Shown here piece after piece: positions 6,702 through 14,257 of a stretch of 64,000 nt of DNA. The notes beneath the pieces were generated by a model that worked only from the letters and a program-made list of their open reading frames with translations, ran no database searches and had not been told where the DNA came from. A program made the translations under genes and the position numbers. The DNA comes from an uncultured Clostridia bacterium (GTDB lineage: Bacteria; Bacillota; Clostridia; Peptostreptococcales; Anaerovoracaceae). How positions within the stretch are numbered: the first letter of the stretch is position 1; each line of letters begins with the position of its first letter. The DNA lies in contig CAKQXD010000002.1 in the NCBI GenBank assembly GCA_934281605.1, positions 237,171 to 301,170 on the forward strand, in the 5' to 3' direction.

Positions 6702-7970
6702 TCACAGCATTCCAACAACGATCCTCCCCACCTGATACACCACAACTCCCATTCCCCACGCCACCGCAGTTTGGAACAGAGCGGTATATACAGGATACCG
6801 CCATTTGCCGCAGGTCTTGCGGATGGCGGTGAGAGATGCGATACAGGGAACATAAAGCAGGCAGAATACGAGAAAACTGCAGGCGGACGCCGGGGTGAAA
6901 ACCTCGCACAAAAGCCTCGGGACGGAGCCGCCAGCCGTGGTTTGCGCCAGAATGGAAAGCGTTCCGGCGACGGACTCCTTTGCAGAAAGACCGGTGAGGA
7001 TCGCCGAAACCGCCCGCCAGTCATCAAGTCCCAGCGGCGCGAAAAGCGGTGAGAGGAATCGCCCCAGACAGGCCAGGATGCTTTCACGGCTATCGGACGT
7101 CATGGACAGCGTCAGCGTGAAATTTTGCAGGATCCAGATGACAGCGGAGGCGATCAGGATCACGGTTAAAGCCTTGCGGACAAAGCCGAGGCTGTTTTGC
7201 AGCACGTCCTGAAAAATAGTTTTCGCCCGCGGGATCTGGTAGGGCGTCATGCTCCATGCGGCGGGCGGCAGGCTGGATCGGAAACGAGTGCGGCTTAAAA
7301 TCAGAGCGCAGCAGATCGCCAACAGGATCCCGGTTAGATAGATGGCCAGCATGGCGAGGACGCGGTGATTGGGGAAAAAGACCTGGGTCAGGATCAGGTA
7401 GATCGGCAGTTTGGCGCTGCAAGACAGGAACGGGATCATGGCGATGGTCAGCCTTTGGTCGCGGCGGGACGGAAGCATTCCGGCGGCCAGGATCGCGGGC
7501 ACGCTGCAGCCGAACCCGGTGACCAGTGGCAGGATGGCTCTGCCCGGCAGCCCGATGCGGTTCATGGGCAGGTCCAGGATCCGCGCGACCCGGTCCATGT
7601 AGCCGCTGTGTTCCAGCAGGGACAGGAAGAAAAACAGTGTCGCAATGGTCGGCAAAAACGACAGGATGCTGCCGACGCCGGCGCAGATCCCGTGGATGAT
7701 CAGTTCATGGATCCAGAACGGCATGCCGCTGCCCGCCAGCTTCAGGCTCAGCAGGTCGGTCAGATGGTGGATCAGCTGTGCCAGGGGCTGCGTCAGGAAT
7801 TTATCGGCAATTTCAAATGTGCTATAGAATATGCCTCCCAGAATCATTAAAAACACAGGGATCGCCAAATAACGATTTAAAAAGACGCGATCCGCCAGCT
7901 CACTCTTCCTGCAAAGACGCTGCCGGCGGTTTTCTTGTGTGCGAGTTTTCGTGCAAAGTTTCGGTTTCAT
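6702..7970 (-). CDS. FeoB-like membrane permease lacking the N-terminal GTPase domain
   Basis: A 422-aa polytopic membrane protein matching the membrane half of ferrous iron transporter FeoB. Signature motifs are present in both gates: LPLVTGFGCSVPAILAAG (FeoB GFGCxVPAI) and IPFLSCSAKLPIYLIL (FeoB SCSARLPVY). The N-terminus starts with a short basic tail (MKPKLCTKTRTQENRRQRL) and goes straight to membrane helices. The roughly 270-residue G-protein domain with GxxxxGKS is absent, and none is encoded upstream. The start is supported by GGGAGGA. Substrate could be Fe2+ or another divalent metal; a nucleoside/GATE-type relative is possible. No feoA nearby. Confidence 0.82.
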   Translation of the reverse strand: MKPKLCTKTRTQENRRQRLCRKSELADRVFLNRYLAIPVFLMILGGIFYSTFEIADKFLTQPLAQLIHHLTDLLSLKLAGSGMPFWIHELIIHGICAGVGSILSFLPTIATLFFFLSLLEHSGYMDRVARILDLPMNRIGLPGRAILPLVTGFGCSVPAILAAGMLPSRRDQRLTIAMIPFLSCSAKLPIYLILTQVFFPNHRVLAMLAIYLTGILLAICCALILSRTRFRSSLPPAAWSMTPYQIPRAKTIFQDVLQNSLGFVRKALTVILIASAVIWILQNFTLTLSMTSDSRESILACLGRFLSPLFAPLGLDDWRAVSAILTGLSAKESVAGTLSILAQTTAGGSVPRLLCEVFTPASACSFLVFCLLYVPCIASLTAIRKTCGKWRYPVYTALFQTAVAWGMGVVVYQVGRIVVGML

Positions 7971-8156
7971 GGCATGTTCCTCCCGGGTATTCTATGCAAA
8001 TTCAGCATCTAATAGAAGAGCGGATGTCTCCCCTCGCTTAGTCCTCGCCGCCCATTGCATTCTTGGGAAGGCGTCTGCCGCAAAACCCCAAGAGAAAACT
8101 TTGCAGCATAAGCAGTTCCCTCACCAAACAAGTCTGTTAGCTGACGGAACTTTCAG
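7971..8156. other. Divergent intergenic region, possible structured leader of the FeoB-like gene
   Basis: Separates the divergent FeoB-like and radical SAM genes. It contains an inverted repeat TCTTGGG ... CCCCAAGA (about 8072-8095) and one CTTTGCAG octamer at 8098. On the minus strand a structured 5' leader is possible, but I could not match it to a known riboswitch class. Confidence 0.35.
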
Positions 8157-8185
8157 TTTACCTTTCCCCCATACAACGGTATAAT
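8157..8185 (+). promoter_or_regulatory. Sigma-A-type promoter for the radical SAM gene
   Basis: -35 TTTACC (8157-8162), 17-bp spacer, -10 TATAAT (8180-8185). It predicts a 5' leader of about 145 nt before the ATG at 8336. Confidence 0.65.
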
Positions 8186-8335
8186 AATTACATATGAGTA
8201 TTTGTCCGGCAGGTGCATTTGAAGCCAGGCGATATCACAGGCTAATGAGCTGCACGGCATACAGGGTTTCGGAAAACCCGGCAGGCATTCAGCAGACATG
8301 CCGCCAAACGGACGACAACAAAGGAGCGTATTGGA

Positions 8336-9490
8336 ATGGAACAACAGGAAAGAACTTTTCGGATCGGGCCGATTCGTCCGCCTAGTGAAGCGGACAGCCT
8401 GCTCTTACAGGTGACCAACGGCTGCACATGGAATAAATGCAAATTCTGCCAGCTGTATCGGCACACGAAATTCAAGGCCTACAGCGCGGACAGCATCAAG
8501 GCTGACATAGACAACATCGTATACCAGGCGGACATCATCCGCAGATATCAGACGCCGCTGGGCGCGTGGGACATCGACGGCCTCAACCGGGAGCTGGGGC
8601 AGATCCCTTCCGAAGAAGAGCGGCAGTGCTTTTACATGGTAGCCAACTGGCTGCTGGGCGGCGGCGAGAATGTATTTCTGCAGGACGGCAACACCACGGC
8701 TCTCAGCAGCGGACGGCTTTCAGACGTGCTGATCTATCTAAAGCAGGCCTTCCCCAATATCAAGCGGATCACGTCCTATGGACGGGCGGAAAACCTGTCC
8801 CGGGTCAGTGCGGAGGAATACGCAGAGCTGAAGGCAGCGGGGCTGGACCGGATCCATTCCGGCTTTGAAACCGGCTCCGATGCGGTGCTGCAAAAAATCA
8901 ACAAAGGCGTCACCCAGCAGCAGGAGATCACGGCAGGCAAGAACATCAAGGCCGGCGGCATCGAACTTTCGGTGTATTTCATGCCGGGCGTCGGCGGCAA
9001 AGGGCTGACAAAGGAAAATGCAGAAGGCACATCTCATGTCATCAACGAGGTCGCCCCGGATTTTCTCCGGATCCGGACGGCGGCGGTAAAGCCGGGCACG
9101 GGACTTTACGAAGACTACCAGAACGGCCAGCTGACTCTTTGCAGCGACGATGAAAAGCTGCTGGAAATCAGAACGATCATCCAGCAGGCGGCGGACATCG
9201 ACACCCGGGTAGTCAGCGACCACATCATCAATCTTTTGCAGGGCATCGAGGGACATATCGTGCTGGATCGCCGGAAGATGCTGGACATGATCGACGGCTA
9301 TCTCGACCAGCCGGAGTACGAGAAACGGCTGTATCAGGCGGCGCGGCGGATGGCGCTGGTCAACGGGCCGCAGGACATGAAATACCTGGATCAGAGCCGC
9401 ATCGACCAGATCGAAAGTCTGATCCGTGCAGTGCCGGATCCTTACGAATGGGAAGAAAAAATGAACGCTCTGATCGGGCGGTATATTTAA
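8336..9490 (+). CDS. Radical SAM protein of unknown substrate
   Basis: A 384-aa radical SAM enzyme. The cluster motif is C-TWNK-C-KF-C (about residues 30-38), that is CX4CX2C, the spacing seen in a subfamily whose motif reads NGCSxNRCxFC. Downstream elements fit a TIM-barrel radical SAM fold: FLQDGNTTALS, SYGRAENLSR, and LDRIHSGFETGSDAVLQKINKG, the last typical of Elp3/HemN-related proteins. It is expected to bind a 4Fe-4S cluster and cleave S-adenosylmethionine. The substrate is not predictable. CAAAGGAG precedes the start. The next gene, scpA, begins 41 bp downstream, so read-through is possible. Confidence 0.85.
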   Translation: MEQQERTFRIGPIRPPSEADSLLLQVTNGCTWNKCKFCQLYRHTKFKAYSADSIKADIDNIVYQADIIRRYQTPLGAWDIDGLNRELGQIPSEEERQCFYMVANWLLGGGENVFLQDGNTTALSSGRLSDVLIYLKQAFPNIKRITSYGRAENLSRVSAEEYAELKAAGLDRIHSGFETGSDAVLQKINKGVTQQQEITAGKNIKAGGIELSVYFMPGVGGKGLTKENAEGTSHVINEVAPDFLRIRTAAVKPGTGLYEDYQNGQLTLCSDDEKLLEIRTIIQQAADIDTRVVSDHIINLLQGIEGHIVLDRRKMLDMIDGYLDQPEYEKRLYQAARRMALVNGPQDMKYLDQSRIDQIESLIRAVPDPYEWEEKMNALIGRYI

Positions 9491-9531
9491 CGCGGGCGCG
9501 GGATTTTGAGCGCCTGAAACAAGGAGTATGA

Positions 9532-10395
9532 ATGAGCTACAGAGTGAAACTCAACGTTTTCGAGGGACCGTTTGACCTGCTCGTCTACCTCATCGAGCAT
9601 GCGGAGATGAGCATCTACGACATCCATATCTCGGAAATCGTAAAACAATATATGGAGCATGTGGAGGCTATGCAGATCACCGACGTCAACGTGTCGTCGG
9701 AATTTATGGTGCTGGCGGCCGCTTTGCTTGAGATCAAATCCAAAATGCTGCTGCCGCGGGCGATGCCGGAAGAGGGAAGCACGGAGGTTGCCGAAGACCC
9801 TCGGACCGAGCTGGTCGCCAAGCTGTTGGAATATAAAAAATTCAAGCGGATCGCGGAAATGCTGGAGGCGCAGGAGGATCGTACTGCAAAGATCCTGGAA
9901 AAGCCGCAGGAGGATCTGGCGGCGTATACCGGCGAGCCGGACGAATATCTCAGCCTCGACATCGAGAAATTCAAAGCCGCATTCGAGCAGTTTTTGCGGC
10001 GTAAAAAGAAGCTGGAAGAGATCCGGGAGCACCACAGAAGATCGGAAAAACAGCGGCTCACGCAGGAACGGCGCATGGAGGATATTCAGGACTTTTTCCG
10101 CCGTGATCCCGACCGCAAAGCCGACTTTCGGGAGCTGATCCACCAGCGGGATGATAAATACGACGTGGCCGTGACCTTCTCATCGGTGCTGGAAATGATG
10201 AAGCAGCGGCGAGTGGATGCAGAGCAGCAGTACCTGTTTGGAGACATCACCGTGACGGCGGCAGAAGAACTCTTTGCAGAAAGCGGGAGCACGGAGGAAC
10301 CCGGAGCTGGAGACTTTGCAGGAGATGCTGAAGAAACTGGGAGCACGCCGCGGACTGGTGCAGAAACCGGGAGCACGGGAGAAAGAGAGGAGTAA
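9532..10395 (+). CDS. scpA: Segregation and condensation protein A
   Basis: ScpA, the kleisin subunit of the Smc-ScpA-ScpB condensin that folds and segregates the chromosome. The N-terminal signature is unmistakable: YRVKLNVFEGPFDLLVYLIEHAEMSIYDI, then SEFMVLAAALLEIKSKMLLPR. The C-terminal winged-helix region that contacts the Smc head follows (YDVAVTFSSVLEMMKQRRV ... DITVTAAEELF). At 287 aa it is slightly longer than usual because of a low-complexity Gly/Glu/Thr tail after residue 250 (GSTEEPGAG, GSTPRTGAETGST). scpB follows 3 bp after the stop, so the pair is one operon. Confidence 0.96.
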   Translation: MSYRVKLNVFEGPFDLLVYLIEHAEMSIYDIHISEIVKQYMEHVEAMQITDVNVSSEFMVLAAALLEIKSKMLLPRAMPEEGSTEVAEDPRTELVAKLLEYKKFKRIAEMLEAQEDRTAKILEKPQEDLAAYTGEPDEYLSLDIEKFKAAFEQFLRRKKKLEEIREHHRRSEKQRLTQERRMEDIQDFFRRDPDRKADFRELIHQRDDKYDVAVTFSSVLEMMKQRRVDAEQQYLFGDITVTAAEELFAESGSTEEPGAGDFAGDAEETGSTPRTGAETGSTGEREE

Positions 10396-10398
10396 ACC

Positions 10399-11004
10399 AT
10401 GGCAGGAAAGAAAACCATAAAATCCGCGCTGGAATCCATGATGTTCGTGTGGGGCGAGCCCTTGGACGTCAAGGAAGCCGCCGAGGTGTTCAACATGGAC
10501 AAGAAGGAGATCTATCCATATTTTAAGGAACTGCAGGAGGAGTACGAGCAGGAGGGGCGCGGCATCGTGATCCGGGAGGTCAACAAGAGCTTTCAGTTCG
10601 TGACCCGGGAGGAAAATATTGATTACATTGAGCGGCTTTGCACGCCGGTGAAGCATAAAAAATTGTCTCAGTCGGCACTGGAAGTGCTGGCCATCGTGGC
10701 GTACAAGCAGCCGGTGACCAAGGGCGAGATCGAGTCCATCAGAGGCATCCGCTGCGACCGTGTTCTGGAAGGTCTGGGCAAGAAAAAGCTGGTGGCGGAG
10801 GTCGGCAGATCCGATGCGGTGGGACGCCCGATTTTGTATGGAACGACCGATGAATTTCTCAAGCAGTTCGGATTCAGTACGCTGAAAGAACTGCCGGATA
10901 TTGCTGATATCGAAGGCGCGCTGGACGAGGAAAACGGCGACGGCGACCTGCTTTACAGCCAGCAGATCTCCATCGATCTGACCAAGGCGGAGCCGGAAAA
11001 ATAA
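10399..11004 (+). CDS. scpB: Segregation and condensation protein B
   Basis: ScpB (201 aa), the tandem winged-helix partner of ScpA in the bacterial condensin. Family landmarks: IKSALESMMFVWGEPLDVKEAAEVF at the N-terminus, then LSQSALEVLAIVAYKQPVTKGEIESIRG and LVAEVGRSDAVGRPILYGTTDEFLKQFGF. It starts 4 bases after the scpA stop with GAGAGGAG upstream (inside the scpA end), consistent with translational coupling. Confidence 0.96.
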   Translation: MAGKKTIKSALESMMFVWGEPLDVKEAAEVFNMDKKEIYPYFKELQEEYEQEGRGIVIREVNKSFQFVTREENIDYIERLCTPVKHKKLSQSALEVLAIVAYKQPVTKGEIESIRGIRCDRVLEGLGKKKLVAEVGRSDAVGRPILYGTTDEFLKQFGFSTLKELPDIADIEGALDEENGDGDLLYSQQISIDLTKAEPEK

Positions 11005-11017
11005 GTGGCATATCAGA

Positions 11018-11050
11018 CCCCTTTGTCGCGTAATGTGACAGAGGGGATTT
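11018..11050 (+). promoter_or_regulatory. Stem-loop overlapping the ribosome site of the carboxypeptidase gene
   Basis: CCCCTTTGTC ... GACAGAGGGG, a 10-bp stem with one G-U pair, followed by ATTTTTT and the ATG at 11054. The 3' arm carries the purine-rich ribosome site (GAGGGGA). The structure can act as a terminator after scpB and at the same time hide the start region of the next gene. Confidence 0.65.
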
Positions 11051-11053
11051 TTT

Positions 11054-11914
11054 ATGGAATTTTTTAAAAAGCGAAAGAAAGTATTTGTAATCATCTTATC
11101 CGCGCTGGTAGTCGCGGCGGGCATGTATACCTGCGGGAAAAAACACGGCGGCGTCATCTGGACGGCGGCGCCGGACTTTTCGGTGTCGGCGGGACAGGCG
11201 ATTTTGATCGATGCAGACACGGGCAAAGTGCTGTACGAAAAGGCGGCGGATCAGCGGGCGTATCCGGCCAGCACGACGAAGATCATGACGGCGCTTTTGA
11301 CGCTGGAAACCCTGGAGAAATACGGCAGTCCTATCGAGCAAAAGGTTGAAATTCCAGCGGAAGCAGCCGGTGTGGAGGGGTCGTCTCTGTACTTGGAAGC
11401 TGGCGAGAAAATCTCCATCGAAGACTTGTTATACGGCATGATGCTGGTGTCGGGAAACGATTCGGCGGTGGCCCTTTCCTGCATTATCGGTGGAACGCAG
11501 GAACACTTTATCGAAATGATGAATCAGCGGGCGAAAGAACTGGGATGCTCCGGCACCCATTTTGTCAATCCCAACGGGCTCTTCGATGAGAATCACTACA
11601 CCACGGCGCGGGACCTGGCTGTTATCACCAGGGAGGCCATGAAAAACAAGACCTTTCGCAAGATCGTTGCCGCTAGGGAATGGAATGCCGATCGCCCCGA
11701 CAGCACCTATTGCCATTTCGCCAACAAGAACAAAACTGTCCGCCAGTTCGACGGTGGAAACGGGGTCAAGATCGGCTATACCAAGGCTTCCGGCCGAACC
11801 CTTGCGGCCTCCGCATCCCGCGACGGCAAGAACGTCATCTGCGTGGTCATGAGCGCTCCCGACTGGTTCCGGGACGCGTACCGGCTCATGGAATACGGGT
11901 TTGATGTGCTTTGA
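11054..11914 (+). CDS. D-alanyl-D-alanine carboxypeptidase (PBP5/DacF type, S11)
   Basis: A serine D,D-carboxypeptidase that trims pentapeptides of peptidoglycan outside the membrane. An N-terminal signal/anchor (KKVFVIILSALVVAAGMYTC) is followed by the penicillin-binding fold. S11 motifs: SxxK as ASTTKIM (Ser near residue 74), SxN as SGN (near 133), and the third motif as KIG in GVKIGYTKASG rather than the usual KTG. At 286 aa it lacks the C-terminal domain and amphipathic anchor of longer PBP5 proteins. The Thr-to-Ile change in the KTG box is worth noting, since this position contributes to substrate binding. Confidence 0.9.
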   Translation: MEFFKKRKKVFVIILSALVVAAGMYTCGKKHGGVIWTAAPDFSVSAGQAILIDADTGKVLYEKAADQRAYPASTTKIMTALLTLETLEKYGSPIEQKVEIPAEAAGVEGSSLYLEAGEKISIEDLLYGMMLVSGNDSAVALSCIIGGTQEHFIEMMNQRAKELGCSGTHFVNPNGLFDENHYTTARDLAVITREAMKNKTFRKIVAAREWNADRPDSTYCHFANKNKTVRQFDGGNGVKIGYTKASGRTLAASASRDGKNVICVVMSAPDWFRDAYRLMEYGFDVL

Positions 11915-11952
11915 TCCGCCGCACCCCGAGTTGTCCCGGCTTTGACCGAATC

Positions 11953-11984
11953 CTCCTTCGCCGCATATGCTAATGGCAAAGGAG
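11953..11984 (+). promoter_or_regulatory. Hairpin sequestering the ribosome site of the PyrK-like gene
   Basis: CCTCCTTCGCC ... GGCAAAGGAGG: the Shine-Dalgarno AAGGAGG is the 3' arm of a stem whose 5' arm is CCTCCTT, separated by CGCCGCATATGCTAATGGCA. Base-paired, it would hide the ribosome site of the ATG at 11992. Confidence 0.6.
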
Positions 11985-11991
11985 GCAAATC

Positions 11992-13110
11992 ATGACGTAT
12001 CTTAATCCAATTTGTGCCGACGTCGGCACACGGAACTGCCCCTGCCCGCTGGCGGAAACCGGCGACTGCCTGGTCTGCAGCAGGCTGTCCGGCCGCCGGG
12101 CATGTGATTGCAGGTGGGCAGGCGTCTGTGTTTATAACGAGTACATCCAGAACGGGAGCAAAGTCCGCGCGCGGCGGGAGGATCGGAGCACCGAGATCCT
12201 GCAAAGACTCTGGCGCGGTGATGATCTGGTGCTGCTGCAGCTTGCCGTTCCTCGAGGCTTTGCTCTGGAGGCATCCCAACCGGGGTCTTTTTTATTTCTC
12301 AAAGCCCCCGGAGCATCGGAGCTGACCAACGTGCCGGTCTCAGTCATGGCAGCAGATGCGGAGCATGGAAGCGTCTGGGGCGCCCTCAAGATCATTTCTG
12401 CAAAGACTAAAGCCCTCGCTGCCTGCGAGGAGTTTCTGGAAGTCCGGGGCGTATATCGCAGCGGGCTGTTAGGGAAAGGACTTGCCGGGATGCAGGCGGA
12501 TAGGATCCGGAGGCTGGATTCCGGGATCGGAGAGCCTGCAGAGAAATTGCAGAACTCGGATCTTCCTGCTCGAAAACGCTGGCTCATCCTGACGAAAGGA
12601 GTGGGTTTCGCTCCGGCAATAAATTTGCTTCGGTGGGCTGCGGGCAGGATCGACGTCCATGTGATCGCCGATCCAGAAAAAGTCGGCGAGGATGTGATCC
12701 GCGAGCAGTTTGGCGCCTGGCAGCTGGAGAATGATCATATTCACCTGGAATTTCAGTCACTGGCGAAGCTGCTGGAACGACTCGAGGCAGCTTCGCCTTT
12801 ACTGCAAACCGACCCGCACGCCCCGGCTTTGTTTACACATGGCACGCTCGCAGATCACCCGACTGCCCCGACTTTGCAGCAATCCAACTACGACCGCATC
12901 TTCCTGCTGGCATCCGACTATTACATCAAATGCCTGTCGGCAGCAATGAAAATCCCGCCGGAAAAGCTGGTATTCTGCAATAACTTTCATTTGTGCTGCG
13001 GGGAAGGAATCTGCGGCGCCTGCGGTCATGTGGACGCCGCCGGGAATCTCAGCCGTATGTGCAAATGCCGGGAATTTTCTGCACAGGATTTGCTGCTGCC
13101 GGAGCTTTAA
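11992..13110 (+). CDS. PyrK/sulfide-dehydrogenase-like FAD and 2Fe-2S protein with a Cys-rich N-terminus
   Basis: A 372-aa protein related to dihydroorotate dehydrogenase electron-transfer subunits and similar ferredoxin-NADP reductase-like proteins. The C-terminal 2Fe-2S motif is CGEGICGACG plus a fourth Cys in RMCKC. The middle contains a flavin/NAD region (QPGSFLFLKAP, LILTKGVGFAPAINLLRWAAG). Unusually, residues 1-50 hold eight Cys (CADVGTRNCPCPLAETGDC, CSRLSGRRACDC, GVC) that could bind an extra cluster. No pyrD or partner reductase is adjacent, so the electron partner is unknown. AAAGGAGG gives the start. Confidence 0.75.
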   Translation: MTYLNPICADVGTRNCPCPLAETGDCLVCSRLSGRRACDCRWAGVCVYNEYIQNGSKVRARREDRSTEILQRLWRGDDLVLLQLAVPRGFALEASQPGSFLFLKAPGASELTNVPVSVMAADAEHGSVWGALKIISAKTKALAACEEFLEVRGVYRSGLLGKGLAGMQADRIRRLDSGIGEPAEKLQNSDLPARKRWLILTKGVGFAPAINLLRWAAGRIDVHVIADPEKVGEDVIREQFGAWQLENDHIHLEFQSLAKLLERLEAASPLLQTDPHAPALFTHGTLADHPTAPTLQQSNYDRIFLLASDYYIKCLSAAMKIPPEKLVFCNNFHLCCGEGICGACGHVDAAGNLSRMCKCREFSAQDLLLPEL

Positions 13111-13135
13111 CACATAGTATCATCCAAGAGATCTA

Positions 13136-13828
13136 TTGTCCGAAGACGTAGAGAAAAAACGTAAATTTGTATGCGTTGACCCGCATGATATGCCGATCAT
13201 TGCAGTTGTCGATCCGGAAATGATGTCCTCGATGCCGAAGGGACTGACTGCTTCGACAGGCATGGATGCTTTGACCCATGCGATCGAAGGATATACGACA
13301 AAAGCAGCATGGGAAATGACAGACATGTTCCATCTGAAAGCGATTGAACTGATTTCCAAATCCCTTCGCGGAGCTGTTGCGAATACCAAAGAAGGCCGTG
13401 AGGGAATGGCACTTGGAGAGTATATCGCAGGAATGGGATTCTCCAATGTAGGTCTTGGGATCGCACATTCCATGGCGCACACTCTGGGCGCTGTCTACGA
13501 TACTCCGCATGGCGTTGCATGCGCTATGATGCTCCCGATCGTAATGGAATACAACCAGGAATGCACAGGAGAAAAATATCGTGAGATTGCTCGTGCCATG
13601 GGAGTAAAAGACGTAGATTCTATGTCGCAGGAAGAGTATCGCAAAGCAGCCATCGACGCAGTTAAAACGCTGTCTGCAGATGTTGGGATCCCGACAAAAC
13701 TGGAAGCAATCAAAGAAGAAGACCTTCCGTTCCTGGCTGAGTCTGCATATGCAGATGCGTGCGCACCAGGAAATCCAAAGGATGCAAGTGTGGAAGACCT
13801 GAAGGAACTGTTCAGAAAAATTATGTAA
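13136..13828 (+). pseudogene. 5'-truncated iron-containing alcohol dehydrogenase
   Basis: About 230 codons matching the C-terminal 60% of group III Fe-dependent alcohol dehydrogenases (FucO/1,3-propanediol dehydrogenase type, normally about 385 aa). The metal site is present: GMDALTHAIEGY (Asp and His), then GIAHSMAHTLGAVYDTPHG (two His). The N-terminal NAD-binding half is missing. The only possible starts are a TTG with no ribosome site, and upstream DNA belongs to the preceding gene. The sequence is otherwise undamaged up to a proper stop, so the deletion looks recent. An inactive fragment is the most likely state. Confidence 0.8.
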
Positions 13829-13848
13829 AATTTAGTCCCAGTTCACCC

Positions 13849-13877
13849 TTGACATTTTTCGGCATGGGAAATATAAT
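13849..13877 (+). promoter_or_regulatory. Consensus sigma-A promoter of the T-box/trpB2 unit
   Basis: -35 TTGACA (13849-13854), 17-bp spacer, -10 TATAAT (13872-13877). Both hexamers are perfect. It predicts transcription from about 13884, directly into the T-box leader. Confidence 0.92.
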
Positions 13878-13883
13878 ACCACC

Positions 13884-14187
13884 AAGAACAAAATTAAATA
13901 CCACAAACCGATGATTAAGAGTAGTAACTCGGGCATTGACCTCGAAGAGAGTCGCAGATGGTGGGATTGCGGCAGGAAGATCCGGAGTGAATGGACTTAT
14001 GAGGGCAGACGAACCGCTTGCTGCGGGCTGCATGACCAGCCGCACGAGCCAAGTAGAAACTGACGGGATCTCCGCCTGTAACAAAGGGAGCGCGTATCAA
14101 AAGCTGTACGTAGATCGAAGGGGAGATCCCCGGGTGGCATAGCAGAAGTATAACTCCTGTCCTGAGTTTTTCAGGCCAGGAGTTTTG
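13884..14187 (+). ncRNA. T-box riboswitch, tryptophan-specific
   Basis: Leader RNA that reads the charging state of a tRNA and controls trpB2. Recognisable parts: stem I start with GATGATTAAGAGTAGTAA, the GAGAGTCGCAGATGGTGGG element, and the specifier context GTGAATGGAC with codon TGG (Trp) at 13992-13994. The antiterminator bulge is CGGGTGGCA at about 14141-14149; its TGGC would pair with a tRNA 3' end GCCA, which fits tRNA-Trp (discriminator G). An intrinsic terminator ends the leader. The ACCGCG part of the T-box is degenerate (ATAGCAG). Specifier, bulge and downstream gene all agree on tryptophan. Confidence 0.9.
14152..14187 (+). terminator. T-box-controlled terminator
   Basis: AACTCCTGTCCTG, loop, CAGGCCAGGAGTT followed by TTGTT. 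It is the alternative to the T-box antiterminator, so read-through into trpB2 is expected when tRNA-Trp is uncharged. Confidence 0.88.
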
Positions 14188-14196
14188 TTATATACG

Positions 14197-14250
14197 AAAG
14201 GAGCACCCCGGGGCGCGTCAATGTCACCCTGCGGGCGACAAAGAAAGGAG
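14197..14250 (+). repeat. Hairpin/RBS element before trpB2 (site 2)
   Basis: AAAGGAGCACCCCGGGGCG, then CGTCAATGTCACCC, loop TGC, GGGCGACAAAGAAAGGAG. Same architecture as at 2363, 45935 and 57948. The final AAAGGAG is the ribosome site of trpB2, 7 bases before its ATG. One A-C mismatch sits in the stem. Confidence 0.88.
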
Positions 14251-14257
14251 CACCAAC

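Noticed and set aside
7971..8156. Known metal or cobalamin riboswitch before the FeoB-like gene
   Set aside because: Inverted repeats are present, but none of the conserved core sequences of known classes could be matched.
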